A DNA stretch of 64,000 bases from positions 310,001 through 374,000 of the forward strand of contig NZ_FMCQ01000004.1 of the NCBI RefSeq assembly GCF_900091605.1, in the 5' to 3' direction. Position 1 is the first letter of the stretch; the number at the start of each line of letters is the position of its first letter. Source of the DNA: Micromonospora tulbaghiae (GTDB lineage: Bacteria > Actinomycetota > Actinomycetes > Mycobacteriales > Micromonosporaceae). The translations under genes were made by a program, and so were the position numbers. This document shows positions 44,305 through 52,500 of this stretch, in pieces. The notes beneath the pieces were generated by a model that saw nothing but the letters and a program-made list of their open reading frames with translations, did no database searches and was not told the DNA's origin.

Positions 44305-44341
44305 CCGCGCCCGGTGCACCCGTGATGTGCACCGGGCGCGG
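44305..44341 (+). terminator. Second hairpin after murA
   Basis: CCGCGCCCGGTGCAC (44305-44319) is fully complementary to GTGCACCGGGCGCGG (44327-44341), 15 bp with a 7-base loop. It lies just before the DUF3043 gene, so it could also act in that gene's leader. Confidence 0.8.
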
Positions 44342-44362
44342 CCGGTTGGCTACCCTTGCCGC

Positions 44363-44968
44363 GTGCCGTCGCTGTTTCGCCGCAAGTCCGCCGACCTCGT
44401 CGAGGAGTCCGTCACCACTGTGACGACCGACGAGGAGTCCGCCGACCGCCCCCGGGGCTACACGCCCAGCAAGAAGGAACTCGGGCAGGTCACACCGAAG
44501 CGCCCGGTCGCCGGTCGCCGGCCGACCGCGCCGGCCAAGCCGCTGACCAAGGAGGAGGCCCGCGCGCAGCGCCGCGCCGCCCGCGCCGAGGCCGCCGCCG
44601 AGTTCCGCCGCGAGGGCGGCCCGCGTGACCGGGGCCCGGAGCGGCTGCTGGCCCGCAACGTGGTCGACTCCCGGCGGACGATCGGCACCTGGTTCTTCGG
44701 CGGCGCGCTGATCGTGCTGTTCGGCTCCAACCAGGCCATGCCGCCGATCGTGCGGCTGCTGTCGAACGTGCTCTGGGGCGCGCTGGCGCTCGGTGTGCTG
44801 ATCGACTCGGTGCTGATCTCCCGGAAGATCAAGCGGCTGGTCCGCGAGCGCTTCCCGAAGAGCACCGAGAAACTCGGCTCGCTCTACTTCTACGCGATCA
44901 TGCGGTCGATCACGTTCCGCCGGATGCGCGCGCCCGCGCCCCGGGTGAACATCGGCGACAAGGTCTGA
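44363..44968 (+). CDS. DUF3043 two-helix membrane protein
   Basis: This 201-residue protein matches the actinobacterial DUF3043 pattern: a charged N-terminus with RGYTPSKKELGQVTPKRP, a strongly basic KEEARAQRRAARAEAAAEFRR helix, then NVVDSRRTIGTWFFGGALIVL and a second helix LLSNVLWGALALGVLIDSVLI, ending in a basic segment. It probably sits in the membrane with both ends in the cytoplasm. Its function is unknown; homologs are widespread in Actinobacteria. GTG at 44363 is the best start, only 22 bp after a strong hairpin. A terminator follows it. Confidence 0.85.
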   Translation: MPSLFRRKSADLVEESVTTVTTDEESADRPRGYTPSKKELGQVTPKRPVAGRRPTAPAKPLTKEEARAQRRAARAEAAAEFRREGGPRDRGPERLLARNVVDSRRTIGTWFFGGALIVLFGSNQAMPPIVRLLSNVLWGALALGVLIDSVLISRKIKRLVRERFPKSTEKLGSLYFYAIMRSITFRRMRAPAPRVNIGDKV

Positions 44969-44988
44969 CCGGGGCGACCCGGGCCGAT

Positions 44989-45020
44989 CGGCCCCTCCCC
45001 GCCCCGGCGGGAAGGGGCCG
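44989..45020 (+). terminator. Hairpin between convergent DUF3043 and azlD genes
   Basis: CGGCCCCTCCCCGCC (44989-45003) faces GGCGGGAAGGGGCCG (45006-45020), complementary except one position. It is likely bidirectional. Confidence 0.75.
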
Positions 45021-45044
45021 TTCTCGTGCGGGTCGATGCCGCTC

Positions 45045-45353
45045 TCAGGCCACGCCGAGCAGGCGCAGCACCGCGGTGGTGGCCGCCGCCGCGACCACTA
45101 CCAGCACGAACGGCGCCCGGCGCCAGGCCAGCAGCAGGCCGACGAGCACACCGGCGGGCCGGGCGTAGCCGGCGAAGCCCCCGGCCTCGGTGAGCGCAGC
45201 GGTGGCGGCCAGCGCGGCCAGCAACGTGGCGGCGCCGACCGGCAGCAGGTGACGGGCCCACTCAGGCAGGTCCAGCCGGTCCCGCAGCAGCACCCCGGCG
45301 ACGCGGAAGCCGTAGGTGCCGGCGGCCAGCGCGAGGATCACGGCGATCAGCAC
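45045..45353 (-). CDS. azlD: AzlD-type small subunit of branched-chain amino acid exporter
   Basis: This 102-residue membrane protein has three to four short helices (AVILALAAGTYGFRVAGVLL, WARHLLPVGAATLLAALAATAAL and FVLVVVAAAATTAVLRLLGVA) typical of the AzlD partner of AzlC permeases. GTG at 45353 overlaps the azlC stop (GTGCTGA) and has GGGGAGG upstream. It forms a two-gene operon with azlC and is probably controlled by the divergent XRE-cupin regulator. Confidence 0.85.
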   Translation of the reverse strand: MLIAVILALAAGTYGFRVAGVLLRDRLDLPEWARHLLPVGAATLLAALAATAALTEAGGFAGYARPAGVLVGLLLAWRRAPFVLVVVAAAATTAVLRLLGVA

Positions 45354-46093
45354 GAGACCTCCCCGGCCCGCACACTCCGGCGATCAGGTGCCTCGTCAGC
45401 GGTCTCGGACGGCGCGGCGGGTGGGCGGCGGCGGGCCAGCAGGGGCAGGGCCAGCGCGGCGAGCGCGAGCAGCACCGGCAGCCCGGCCGGCAGCAACGGG
45501 GTCGCCAGCACGGCGAGGCCGGCGCCGACGAGCGCCACCCGGCGGGTCTCCCGGTCGCGCAGGCTGGGCAGCAGCAGGGCGGCCAGCCCGGCGGGGAAGG
45601 CGGCGTCGAGTCCCAGGGCGGCCGGGTCGCCAGCCGCGCCGCCGGCGAGCACGCCGAGCGCGGTGCCGGCGTTCCAGGCCAGGAACAGAAGCACCCCGGC
45701 GAGCCAGAACGCCCGGCGCCGTTCCGGCCCGGCCGGGCGGGCCAGCGCGAACGCGGTCGCCTCGTCGGTCATCAGGTGGCTGCCGAGCAGCCGCTGCGCG
45801 CGCCGGGAGCCGAGCGCGCCGCCGAGGGCCAGGCCGAACGGCAGGTGCCGGGCGTTGAGGAGCAGGCCGGCGAGAACTGCCGCGAGCGGACTGCCGGCCA
45901 CGACGAGGCCCACTGCCATGAACTGGGCGCCACCGGCGTAGACGAACGCGGACATGGCGAGTGTGGCCCAGGCGGGCAGGCCGGCGGCCACCGCCACGGC
46001 GCCGAACGACGCGCCCACGGCGAGCATCGCCGCGCCGATGGCGGCGACGTCGCGGAGCACCCGGGCGTCGCCCGTTCGGTATGCCGTACGCAT
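45347..46093 (-). CDS. azlC: AzlC-type permease
   Basis: AzlC with AzlD forms an exporter for branched-chain amino acids or related compounds. The protein (248 residues from the chosen start) has about six to seven helices, with the family patterns AMLAVGASFGAVAVAAG, ALAMSAFVYAGGAQFMAVGL (one residue approximated here as TLAMSAFVYAGGAQF), LLLNARHLPFGLALGG and HLMTDEATAFAL. ATG at 46093 is preferred since CAGGA lies 8-9 bases upstream; ATG at 46099 would be too close to that site. It is divergent from the XRE regulator with 67 bp between starts. Confidence 0.88.
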   Translation of the reverse strand: MRTAYRTGDARVLRDVAAIGAAMLAVGASFGAVAVAAGLPAWATLAMSAFVYAGGAQFMAVGLVVAGSPLAAVLAGLLLNARHLPFGLALGGALGSRRAQRLLGSHLMTDEATAFALARPAGPERRRAFWLAGVLLFLAWNAGTALGVLAGGAAGDPAALGLDAAFPAGLAALLLPSLRDRETRRVALVGAGLAVLATPLLPAGLPVLLALAALALPLLARRRPPAAPSETADEAPDRRSVRAGEVSC

Positions 46094-46121
46094 GTCCATT
46101 ATCCTGAACGGGAGCACGCTG

Positions 46122-46137
46122 GTTCGTCAAACCGAAC
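46122..46137. promoter_or_regulatory. Candidate operator between azlC and XRE regulator
   Basis: GTTCG (46122-46126) and CGAAC (46133-46137) form an inverted repeat with a 6-bp centre in the 67-bp divergent promoter region. XRE regulators often bind such sites next to their own gene. The arms are short, so this is tentative. Confidence 0.3.
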
Positions 46138-46160
46138 AAACCGACCGATGGAGCGAACAG

Positions 46161-46721
46161 ATGGCGATCGACCCCGCTCCCCCACTCGCCACCATCGCCG
46201 CCGCGCTGCGCCGCGAGCGCGAACGGGCGGGCCTGACGCTCACCGAGCTGGCCCGCCGCGCCGGAATCGCCAAGTCCACCCTGTCCCAGCTGGAGTCCGG
46301 GTCCGGCAATCCCAGCGTGGAGACGCTCTGGGCGCTCGGCGTGGCACTGGACGTACCGTTCAGCCGCCTGGTCGAACCGCCCACCGCCGCCGTCCGGGTG
46401 GTCCGCGCCGGGCACGGGCCCCGGATCCGGTCCGAACACGCCGACTTCTCGGCCACCCTGCTCGCCGCCGGGGCGCCGCACGCCCGGCGGGACGTCTACG
46501 TGATGGAGCTGGAACCCGGCGCGGTACGGCTCGCCGAGGCGCACACCCCGCGCAGCGTCGAGCACGTCGTGGTCGCCGCCGGGCGGATGCGCGTCGGCCC
46601 CGAGACCGACCTGGTCGAGCTGGAACCGGGCGACTACGCCACCTTCCCCGGCGACACCCCGCACCGGTACGAGGCACTGGCCCCCGGCACCTTCGCCGTA
46701 CTCGTCATGGAGCACCCGTGA
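46161..46721 (+). CDS. XRE-family regulator with C-terminal cupin
   Basis: The 186-residue regulator has an N-terminal helix-turn-helix (RRERERAGLTLTELARRAGI, KSTLSQLESGSGNPSVETLWALG) and a C-terminal cupin (VYVMELEPGAVRLAEAH through LVELEPGDYATFPGDTPHRYEALA), the layout of small-molecule responsive repressors next to transporters. It is divergent from azlCD and most likely controls them, sensing the exported amino acid or a derivative; this is inference from context. ATG at 46161 is used; the ribosome site is weak. Its last 17 bp overlap the end of the convergent ABC ATPase gene. Confidence 0.88.
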   Translation: MAIDPAPPLATIAAALRRERERAGLTLTELARRAGIAKSTLSQLESGSGNPSVETLWALGVALDVPFSRLVEPPTAAVRVVRAGHGPRIRSEHADFSATLLAAGAPHARRDVYVMELEPGAVRLAEAHTPRSVEHVVVAAGRMRVGPETDLVELEPGDYATFPGDTPHRYEALAPGTFAVLVMEHP

Positions 46722-47697
46722 CCGCGGACGCGGCACCCCCGGCCGGCGCCCGGTAGAGCCGGGTCACCACCTCCTCGATGTCCGGCTCCACGATCGAGAT
46801 GTCCCGCAGCGTGGTCAGGCCGGCCAGCCCGGCCACCACCTCGGCGACGCTCGCCCGTTCCAGCGCGAAGACCAGCCGCCGCCCGTCCGCCTCCACCCGC
46901 TGCACCGGCGCCCCGGGCAGCACCGGCGGCTCGGGCAGCGCCACGTCCAGCTCGGCGACCACCATCCGGCGCGAGCCGTACCGGCGGTGCAGCTCGGCGA
47001 TCGACCCGTCGTGCACCACCCGCCCGTGGTCGATCACCACGAGCCGCCGGCACAGCCGCTCGATGTCGGCCAGGTCGTGCGTGGTGAGCACGAGCGTGGT
47101 GTCCCCGGCCCGGCCCAGCTCGGCCAGGAAGCCGCGCACCGCCTGCTTGCTCACCACGTCCAGGCCGATCGTCGGCTCGTCCAGGAACAGCACCTCCGGG
47201 CCGTGCAGCAGCGCCGCGGTCAGCTCGCCGCGCATTCGCTGGCCCAGCGAGAGCTGCCGTACCGGGATGTCCAGGAACCCGTCCAGGTCGAGCAGCTCCC
47301 GGCAGCGGGCCAGCCGGGCCGCGTGCGCGCCGGCCGGCACCCGGTAGACGTGCCGCAACAGGTCGAACGAGTCCCGCAGCGGCAGGTCCCACCAGAGCTG
47401 CGAGCGCTGCCCGAACACCACCCCGATCCGCAGCGCCAGCCGGGTCCGGTCGGCCACCGGGCGCAACCCGCACACCCGGGCCCGCCCCGCCGACGGCGTC
47501 AGCACCCCGGTGAGCATCTTCAGCGTGGTCGACTTCCCGGCGCCGTTCGGGCCGATGTAGCCGAGCATCTCGCCGCGCTCCACCCGCAGGTCGACCCCGT
47601 CGACGGCGGTCACCGTCCGCTTCTCGCGCCGCAGCGGCCCGGCCTTCACCCGTACCGTGAACTCCTTGCGCAGCCCGTCCATCTCGATGACGCTCAT
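46705..47697 (-). CDS. ABC-2 exporter ATP-binding protein
   Basis: This 330-residue ATPase has Walker A GPNGAGKST near residue 51, the signature LSLGQRMRGE, Walker B EVLFLDEPTIGLD and the switch His in LTTHDL. A C-terminal extension of about 90 residues follows the nucleotide-binding fold (GSRRMVVAELDVALPEPP and so on), as in the DUF990-linked exporters. It powers the two permeases encoded just upstream. ATG at 47697 overlaps the permease stop (ATGA). The cargo is unknown. Confidence 0.93.
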   Translation of the reverse strand: MSVIEMDGLRKEFTVRVKAGPLRREKRTVTAVDGVDLRVERGEMLGYIGPNGAGKSTTLKMLTGVLTPSAGRARVCGLRPVADRTRLALRIGVVFGQRSQLWWDLPLRDSFDLLRHVYRVPAGAHAARLARCRELLDLDGFLDIPVRQLSLGQRMRGELTAALLHGPEVLFLDEPTIGLDVVSKQAVRGFLAELGRAGDTTLVLTTHDLADIERLCRRLVVIDHGRVVHDGSIAELHRRYGSRRMVVAELDVALPEPPVLPGAPVQRVEADGRRLVFALERASVAEVVAGLAGLTTLRDISIVEPDIEEVVTRLYRAPAGGAASAVTGAP

Positions 47698-48521
47698 GAC
47701 CCCGTACTCCGGTAGTGACGGACCCCGACGCGCCAGGCCAGGGTGGCCAGCGCCGCCGCGACCACCGCGACGCCCGGCGCGGCCCAGCCCGTCCAGGGCG
47801 GCAGGCCGAGCGGGTCGGCGCGGCCCAGCAGCGCCAGCGCCGGGTGGTAACTGACGAAGGCGAACCCCATCCCGTACGCGAACAGCGCGCGGAACCACCC
47901 GCCGTAGACGGTGACCGGGTACGAGGTGAAGTCGCGCCCGCCGTACGTGACCGCGTTGGCCAGCTCACCCGAGTCGACCCAGTAGAACGACACCGTGGCG
48001 GTCAGCACGAAGACCGAGCCGAAGAAGACCACGGCGGCCAGCGGGGCGACCACCGCCAGCGCGACCCGGCCCGGCGTCCAGTCGATGCCGGCCGAGACGA
48101 GTGCGAAAAGCAGCACTGCGAGCCCGAACACGGCCCGGGACAGCTTGCGCAGCGGCAGGTCCATCAGCAGCAGCTGCGGCAGCGCCCCGAGCGGGCGTAC
48201 CAGCACGGCGTCGAAGAGGCCGGTGCGCACGTACCGGGGAAGCCGTTCGATGTTGCCGACCAGCAGGTCGGCGGTGGCGAAGCCGCACGACGACAGGCCG
48301 ACCACGACGAGCGTCTCACGCAACGTGAAGCCGCCCAGCTCCCGCGTCACGCCGAAGATCACCAGGACGGTGACCACGTCGAACACGGTGGCGCCCACGT
48401 TGCCGACCAGGTCCACCACGAACGAGGTGCGGTACGCGGCCTGCGAGCGCGCCTGCGCACCGAGCAGCGCCCGGTACGCCCGTAGTTCAGCCACCCTGGA
48501 CGCGCTGCCGCGCTCAGCCAC
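47694..48521 (-). CDS. ABC-2 permease (DUF990-like), second subunit
   Basis: The 275-residue protein has six hydrophobic helices. A pattern typical of the DUF990/ABC-2 exporter pair is visible: RSQAAYRTSFVVDLVGNVGA, FTLRETLVVVGLSSCGFATADLLVGN, the charged IERLPRYVRTGLFDAVLVRPL and FTSYPVTVYGGWFRALFAYG. GTG at 48521 overlaps the end of the first permease gene by 8 bp. It pairs with that permease and the ATPase to make a heteromeric exporter. Confidence 0.9.
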   Translation of the reverse strand: MAERGSASRVAELRAYRALLGAQARSQAAYRTSFVVDLVGNVGATVFDVVTVLVIFGVTRELGGFTLRETLVVVGLSSCGFATADLLVGNIERLPRYVRTGLFDAVLVRPLGALPQLLLMDLPLRKLSRAVFGLAVLLFALVSAGIDWTPGRVALAVVAPLAAVVFFGSVFVLTATVSFYWVDSGELANAVTYGGRDFTSYPVTVYGGWFRALFAYGMGFAFVSYHPALALLGRADPLGLPPWTGWAAPGVAVVAAALATLAWRVGVRHYRSTGS

Positions 48522-49365
48522 CCTGCACCACCAAGCGGCGCTCGGCGCGGCGCTGCACCAGCCGGCACAGCGCCAGCAGCAGCACCGCCCAGCCGGCCTG
48601 CACCCCGACCAGCGTGAGCCCGGTGGACATCGGCTCCCGCTCGACGAGCACGTCCAGCGGCACCTGGAGGATGCTGGGGAACGGGGTCGCGTACCGCAGG
48701 ACCGCCTCCAGCGGGCCGGGCAGGAAGCCGAGCGGGAAGTAGAGCCCGGCCAGCACGCCGGAGCCGAGCGTCCACAGGATCATCGGGCCGCGGACGTCCT
48801 GCAACCAGTACGCGGTGGCGTTGACCAGGTAGCGGCAGCCGAAGCAGACCACCACCGCGAGCAGCGCGGAGAGCAGGAACAGCGGCACCGTGGCCCAGTG
48901 CCGGGGCACGTACACGGCGAAGAAGAACGGGCCGACCACCAGCGGCGGCACCAGCCGGGCCAGCGACGCGAACCCGGCCCGGCCCAGGTCGGTGGCGAGG
49001 TAGCTGGTCACCGGATGCACCGGCCGCAGCAGGTCCGCGGCGACCTCGCCGGTACGGATCCGGTCGGCCAGATCGGTCCAGCCCCAGATCGCGATGACCG
49101 CCAGCAGCCCCTGTCCGGCCCAGACGAACGTGGCGAGCTGCGCTCGGTCGTACCCGGCGACGGTGCCCGCCGCACCTGCCGCCGCGAGGAAGATGTAGCA
49201 GCGCAGGAAGCCGAACACGGTGTTGGTGCACAACCCCGCCACGGCGGCCTGACGGTACGTCGCGTGGCGCCGGAACCCGGCCGCCGCGATCGCGCCGAAT
49301 GTCCGAAACCATGGGGTAACGTGTGCGCCGGTGGGTGGTGCCACAGTGGCGGTGACCGAGCCCAC
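48514..49365 (-). CDS. ABC-2 permease (DUF990-like), first subunit
   Basis: The 283-residue permease has six helices and the related pattern FRRHATYRQAAVAGLCTNTVFGFLR split around residue 30, TDLADRIRTGEVAADLLRPVHPVTSYL, and VPLDVLVEREPMSTGL. GTG at 49365 follows AAGGAGGG by 7 bases, an excellent ribosome site; longer frames upstream are shadows of the divergent giant gene. It starts the three-gene exporter operon. The 162-bp interval to the divergent giant gene carries that gene's mini-ORF leader. Confidence 0.9.
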   Translation of the reverse strand: MGSVTATVAPPTGAHVTPWFRTFGAIAAAGFRRHATYRQAAVAGLCTNTVFGFLRCYIFLAAAGAAGTVAGYDRAQLATFVWAGQGLLAVIAIWGWTDLADRIRTGEVAADLLRPVHPVTSYLATDLGRAGFASLARLVPPLVVGPFFFAVYVPRHWATVPLFLLSALLAVVVCFGCRYLVNATAYWLQDVRGPMILWTLGSGVLAGLYFPLGFLPGPLEAVLRYATPFPSILQVPLDVLVEREPMSTGLTLVGVQAGWAVLLLALCRLVQRRAERRLVVQGG

Positions 49366-49465
49366 GCCGTTACCCTCCTTCCGCAGCCACGACGTGCTGG
49401 ACCGGGCGACTGTACCGGCATGTCCGGCGCCCCAGCGCGAGAATTTCCAATGAGGTGACACCGCC

Positions 49466-49531
49466 GTGAGCGAGCGACGCGAGCCGGCCCCGGGGCCGTC
49501 CCGCGCGAGCGGCGGGAGGGGTTGCCGATGA
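49466..49531 (+). CDS. Possible 21-residue leader mini-ORF coupled to the giant gene
   Basis: GTG at 49466 (VSERREP...) has its own ribosome site GAGGTGA 7-8 bases upstream and runs 21 codons to a TGA at 49529-49531 that overlaps the ATG of the giant gene (ATGA). The peptide begins VSxR like the mini-ORFs at 3961-4082. Whether it is a peptide or a coupling device cannot be told. Confidence 0.35.
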   Translation: MSERREPAPGPSRASGGRGCR

Positions 49532-52500
49532 GTGGCTGGGGCAGCTGGCGCGAGCCGGCCGAACCGGCCTGGGCCGCCGAGCCCACCCACGAGTGGCAGC
49601 CGCAGTTCCCCGGACAGCGCTACCCGGGTGACATCGGCATCGAGAACCTGACGCCGCGTCCCCGCGCCGTGGTCGGCCGGGCCGAGGTACGCCCGGTCAG
49701 CCCCGCGCCCGACGTGGACACGTACCCGGTGAGTCCGGCCGGTCCGCACGGCGCCTACCCCGTCAGCGCCGGTCCACGCGATGCGCATCCGACCAGTCCC
49801 GCCGGTCCACGCTGGGCGGACCCGGTCAGCCCGGCAGGCCCGCACGACGCGTACCGGCCCGGCCCGGACGGGTACCCGGTCAGCCCGGCCGGCGCCCGGG
49901 ACGGGTACCCGATCAGCCCGGCCGGCGCATACCCGACCAGCCCGGCCGCCCCACGCGAGGCGTACCCGATCAGTCCCGCGGTCCCGCCCGGCGTACACCC
50001 GACCAGCCCCGCCGGGCCACGTGGCGCGCACCCGACCAGCCCCGCCGGGCCACGCGGCGGGCACTCAGGCGGGTCGGCAGGCACACGCGGCACGTACCTG
50101 GACGGGCCGGCCGGCTCGCGCGGGACGTACCCGATGGGTGCCGCCGGGCCCGGCGGACAGCGCCTCGCGGGGCCGGACGAGCGGCGCGGCCATCCCGACG
50201 GCCCAGGCGCGGACGGCCGTCGGCCCCACCGCACCGGTCCGCCGCCGGAGCGGCTCGACCAACGCTGGGTACACCCCGACGGCGCGCCGCGCCGGGGCGC
50301 CCAGCCGGGCTGGATGCCGGAGCCGAACGAGAGCCCGCACCCCGCCCCCCGCCGGCCCGACCGCCCGGCGGACGGCAGGCGCGCTCCGGCCGACGGTCGT
50401 CCGGCGGCTTCCGGCGACCGATGGGGCACGCCACCCGACACTCGCCACGACCACTCCCCCGGCGGGCGTCGCGAACCCCTGCCCGACGGACGTCGCGGCC
50501 CCTTCCCGGAGCCGTCAACGAACGATCCCGGCCGTGGTCGGCGCGGTCCCGGCGTCGACCGGCGCGACGACGCGGTGCCACCGTCGGAGCGGAGCGCGGC
50601 CGGATGGAGCGATCCGGGCCGGCGTGAACCCGGCTGGTCCGAGCCGAGCCGGCGTGAACCAGGCCGGGGCGGGCCGGGCCACGACGGTCGGCGTGAGCCC
50701 GGCCGTGACGGCTGGCGCGAGCCCGGCCGTGACGGCTGGCGCGAGCCCGGCCCACCTCCCCCGGCGGACCGGCGCGAGCCGGCGGGTGGCCGGTGGGACG
50801 ACCGGACGCCGGGTCGCGAGGCCGCCGCGTACCCGGACACGCAGCGCCGGGCACCGGAGAACGGGCGACCCGCGCAGCAGGGCGAGCCCGACCGGTACAG
50901 CGCACAGCCGCACCGTCCGGCTGACCCGCAAGCCGCCGCCCCGGCCCGGCCGGGCGCCGACCAGCGTTGGGAGCGCCCGCCGGCCGACCGGTCCCGCCCC
51001 CACCAGGGCGAGTGGCCGATCATCGAGCCGCGCCCCCGGCCGGAACACGACGTGCACCGGCCGGACGAGCGGGACCGGCCACCCGCGGATCGGCCGGCAC
51101 CTTCCCGGCACCCGATGCCGCCAGCCGACGGCCCGCGCCTCGACGCGCGCCGCCCGGCCCAGGACGGTTCCGTCCGCCCGGACTCGCGCGACGCTCGGCC
51201 TGCCGGTGCCGGCGGACAGCCCGACGGCGCCGGTCCGCGTACCCAGCCCCACGCCACCCGGCCACCCACCGCCCCGCCCCGCCCGGACACCGCCCCGTCC
51301 CGCCCCGAGGCCGGCCGGCCGCAGCCGGAGCAGGACCGTCGCCGGCCGGACGAGGCCGGCGCGCGTCCCGAGTCCCGGCCGCGGCAGTGGCCGGTACGGC
51401 CCGACGAGCGCCGTCCGGCGTCCCCGGACCGGAACACGGCTCCGGCCGAGTCGGCCGACCGCCCGCGTGCCGACGACCGCCCCCGTCCCGCCCCGGTGGC
51501 CCCGGATCCGCTGTCGGCACAGCGCGCGCCCGTACGCCCCGGCGACGGCGCGCCGTCGACCGGCAACGCCCCGCTGCGGCCCGTGCCGCCGGTTGACGCG
51601 GGCGAGCGGCACCGGATGCCGGCACCGGACCCGTACGGCGCGCCTCCCGGTCACACGTCCCGCGTACCGGCGGGCCCGACGGTCGGCACGCCTTCGGATT
51701 CCACCTCCGGCGTGCCCGCTTCCGCGAGCCCGGCGGCCGGCGCACCTGTCTCGGGGACGCCGGATTCCAGCAGGCCCGTCTCCGGCGCGCCCGCCCCGGG
51801 CATGCCGCTTGCCGGCGCACCGGTCTCCGGTTCGGCCACGCCGGTCGTCGGCGCGCCCAGCAACGGCGCGCAGGCTCCGATCGGCACCGCACGGGCAGAG
51901 CGAAGCGAGGAGCCCACCCGCCCCGCGCCGCCGCGGGGACGCACGGAGGAACGCCAGGGCCCGCCTCCAGCCGGTCCGGTCCAGCCGGCCCCTGCCGCTT
52001 CGGCCCGTCCCGCACCGCCCGCCTATCCCGGCCCCGCCCCTGCCCGTTCGACCACGCCACCACCGATCGAACCGGCGGAGCGACCCGCCGGTCCGGAAGC
52101 ACAGGCCGTGCGACGGTCCGCCGTCGAGCCGCAGGCGGGTACGCCCGGCCGTCCCGGGGCCGACGCGGACCGCGGCTCCGTGCCAGCCACCGGCACCCGA
52201 CCTACGCCGGACACGGACGCCGGCCGTCCCGGAGCCGACGCGGCCGCCCGGCCCACGCAGGCGACGGACCGGCCCGAAGCCGACGGGAACACTCGGCCGG
52301 CGCAGAGCACGGACCGTCCCGGGGCCGACGCGGCCGCCCGGCCCACACACGCGACGAACCGGCCCGAAGCCGACCGGGACACTCGGCCGGCGCAGAACAC
52401 GGACCGTCCCGGAGCGGACCGGGACGCTCGGCCGGCGCAGAACACGGACCGTCCCGGAGCGGACGCGACCACCGACCGGAGCGACGAGCCGTCGAAGAAC

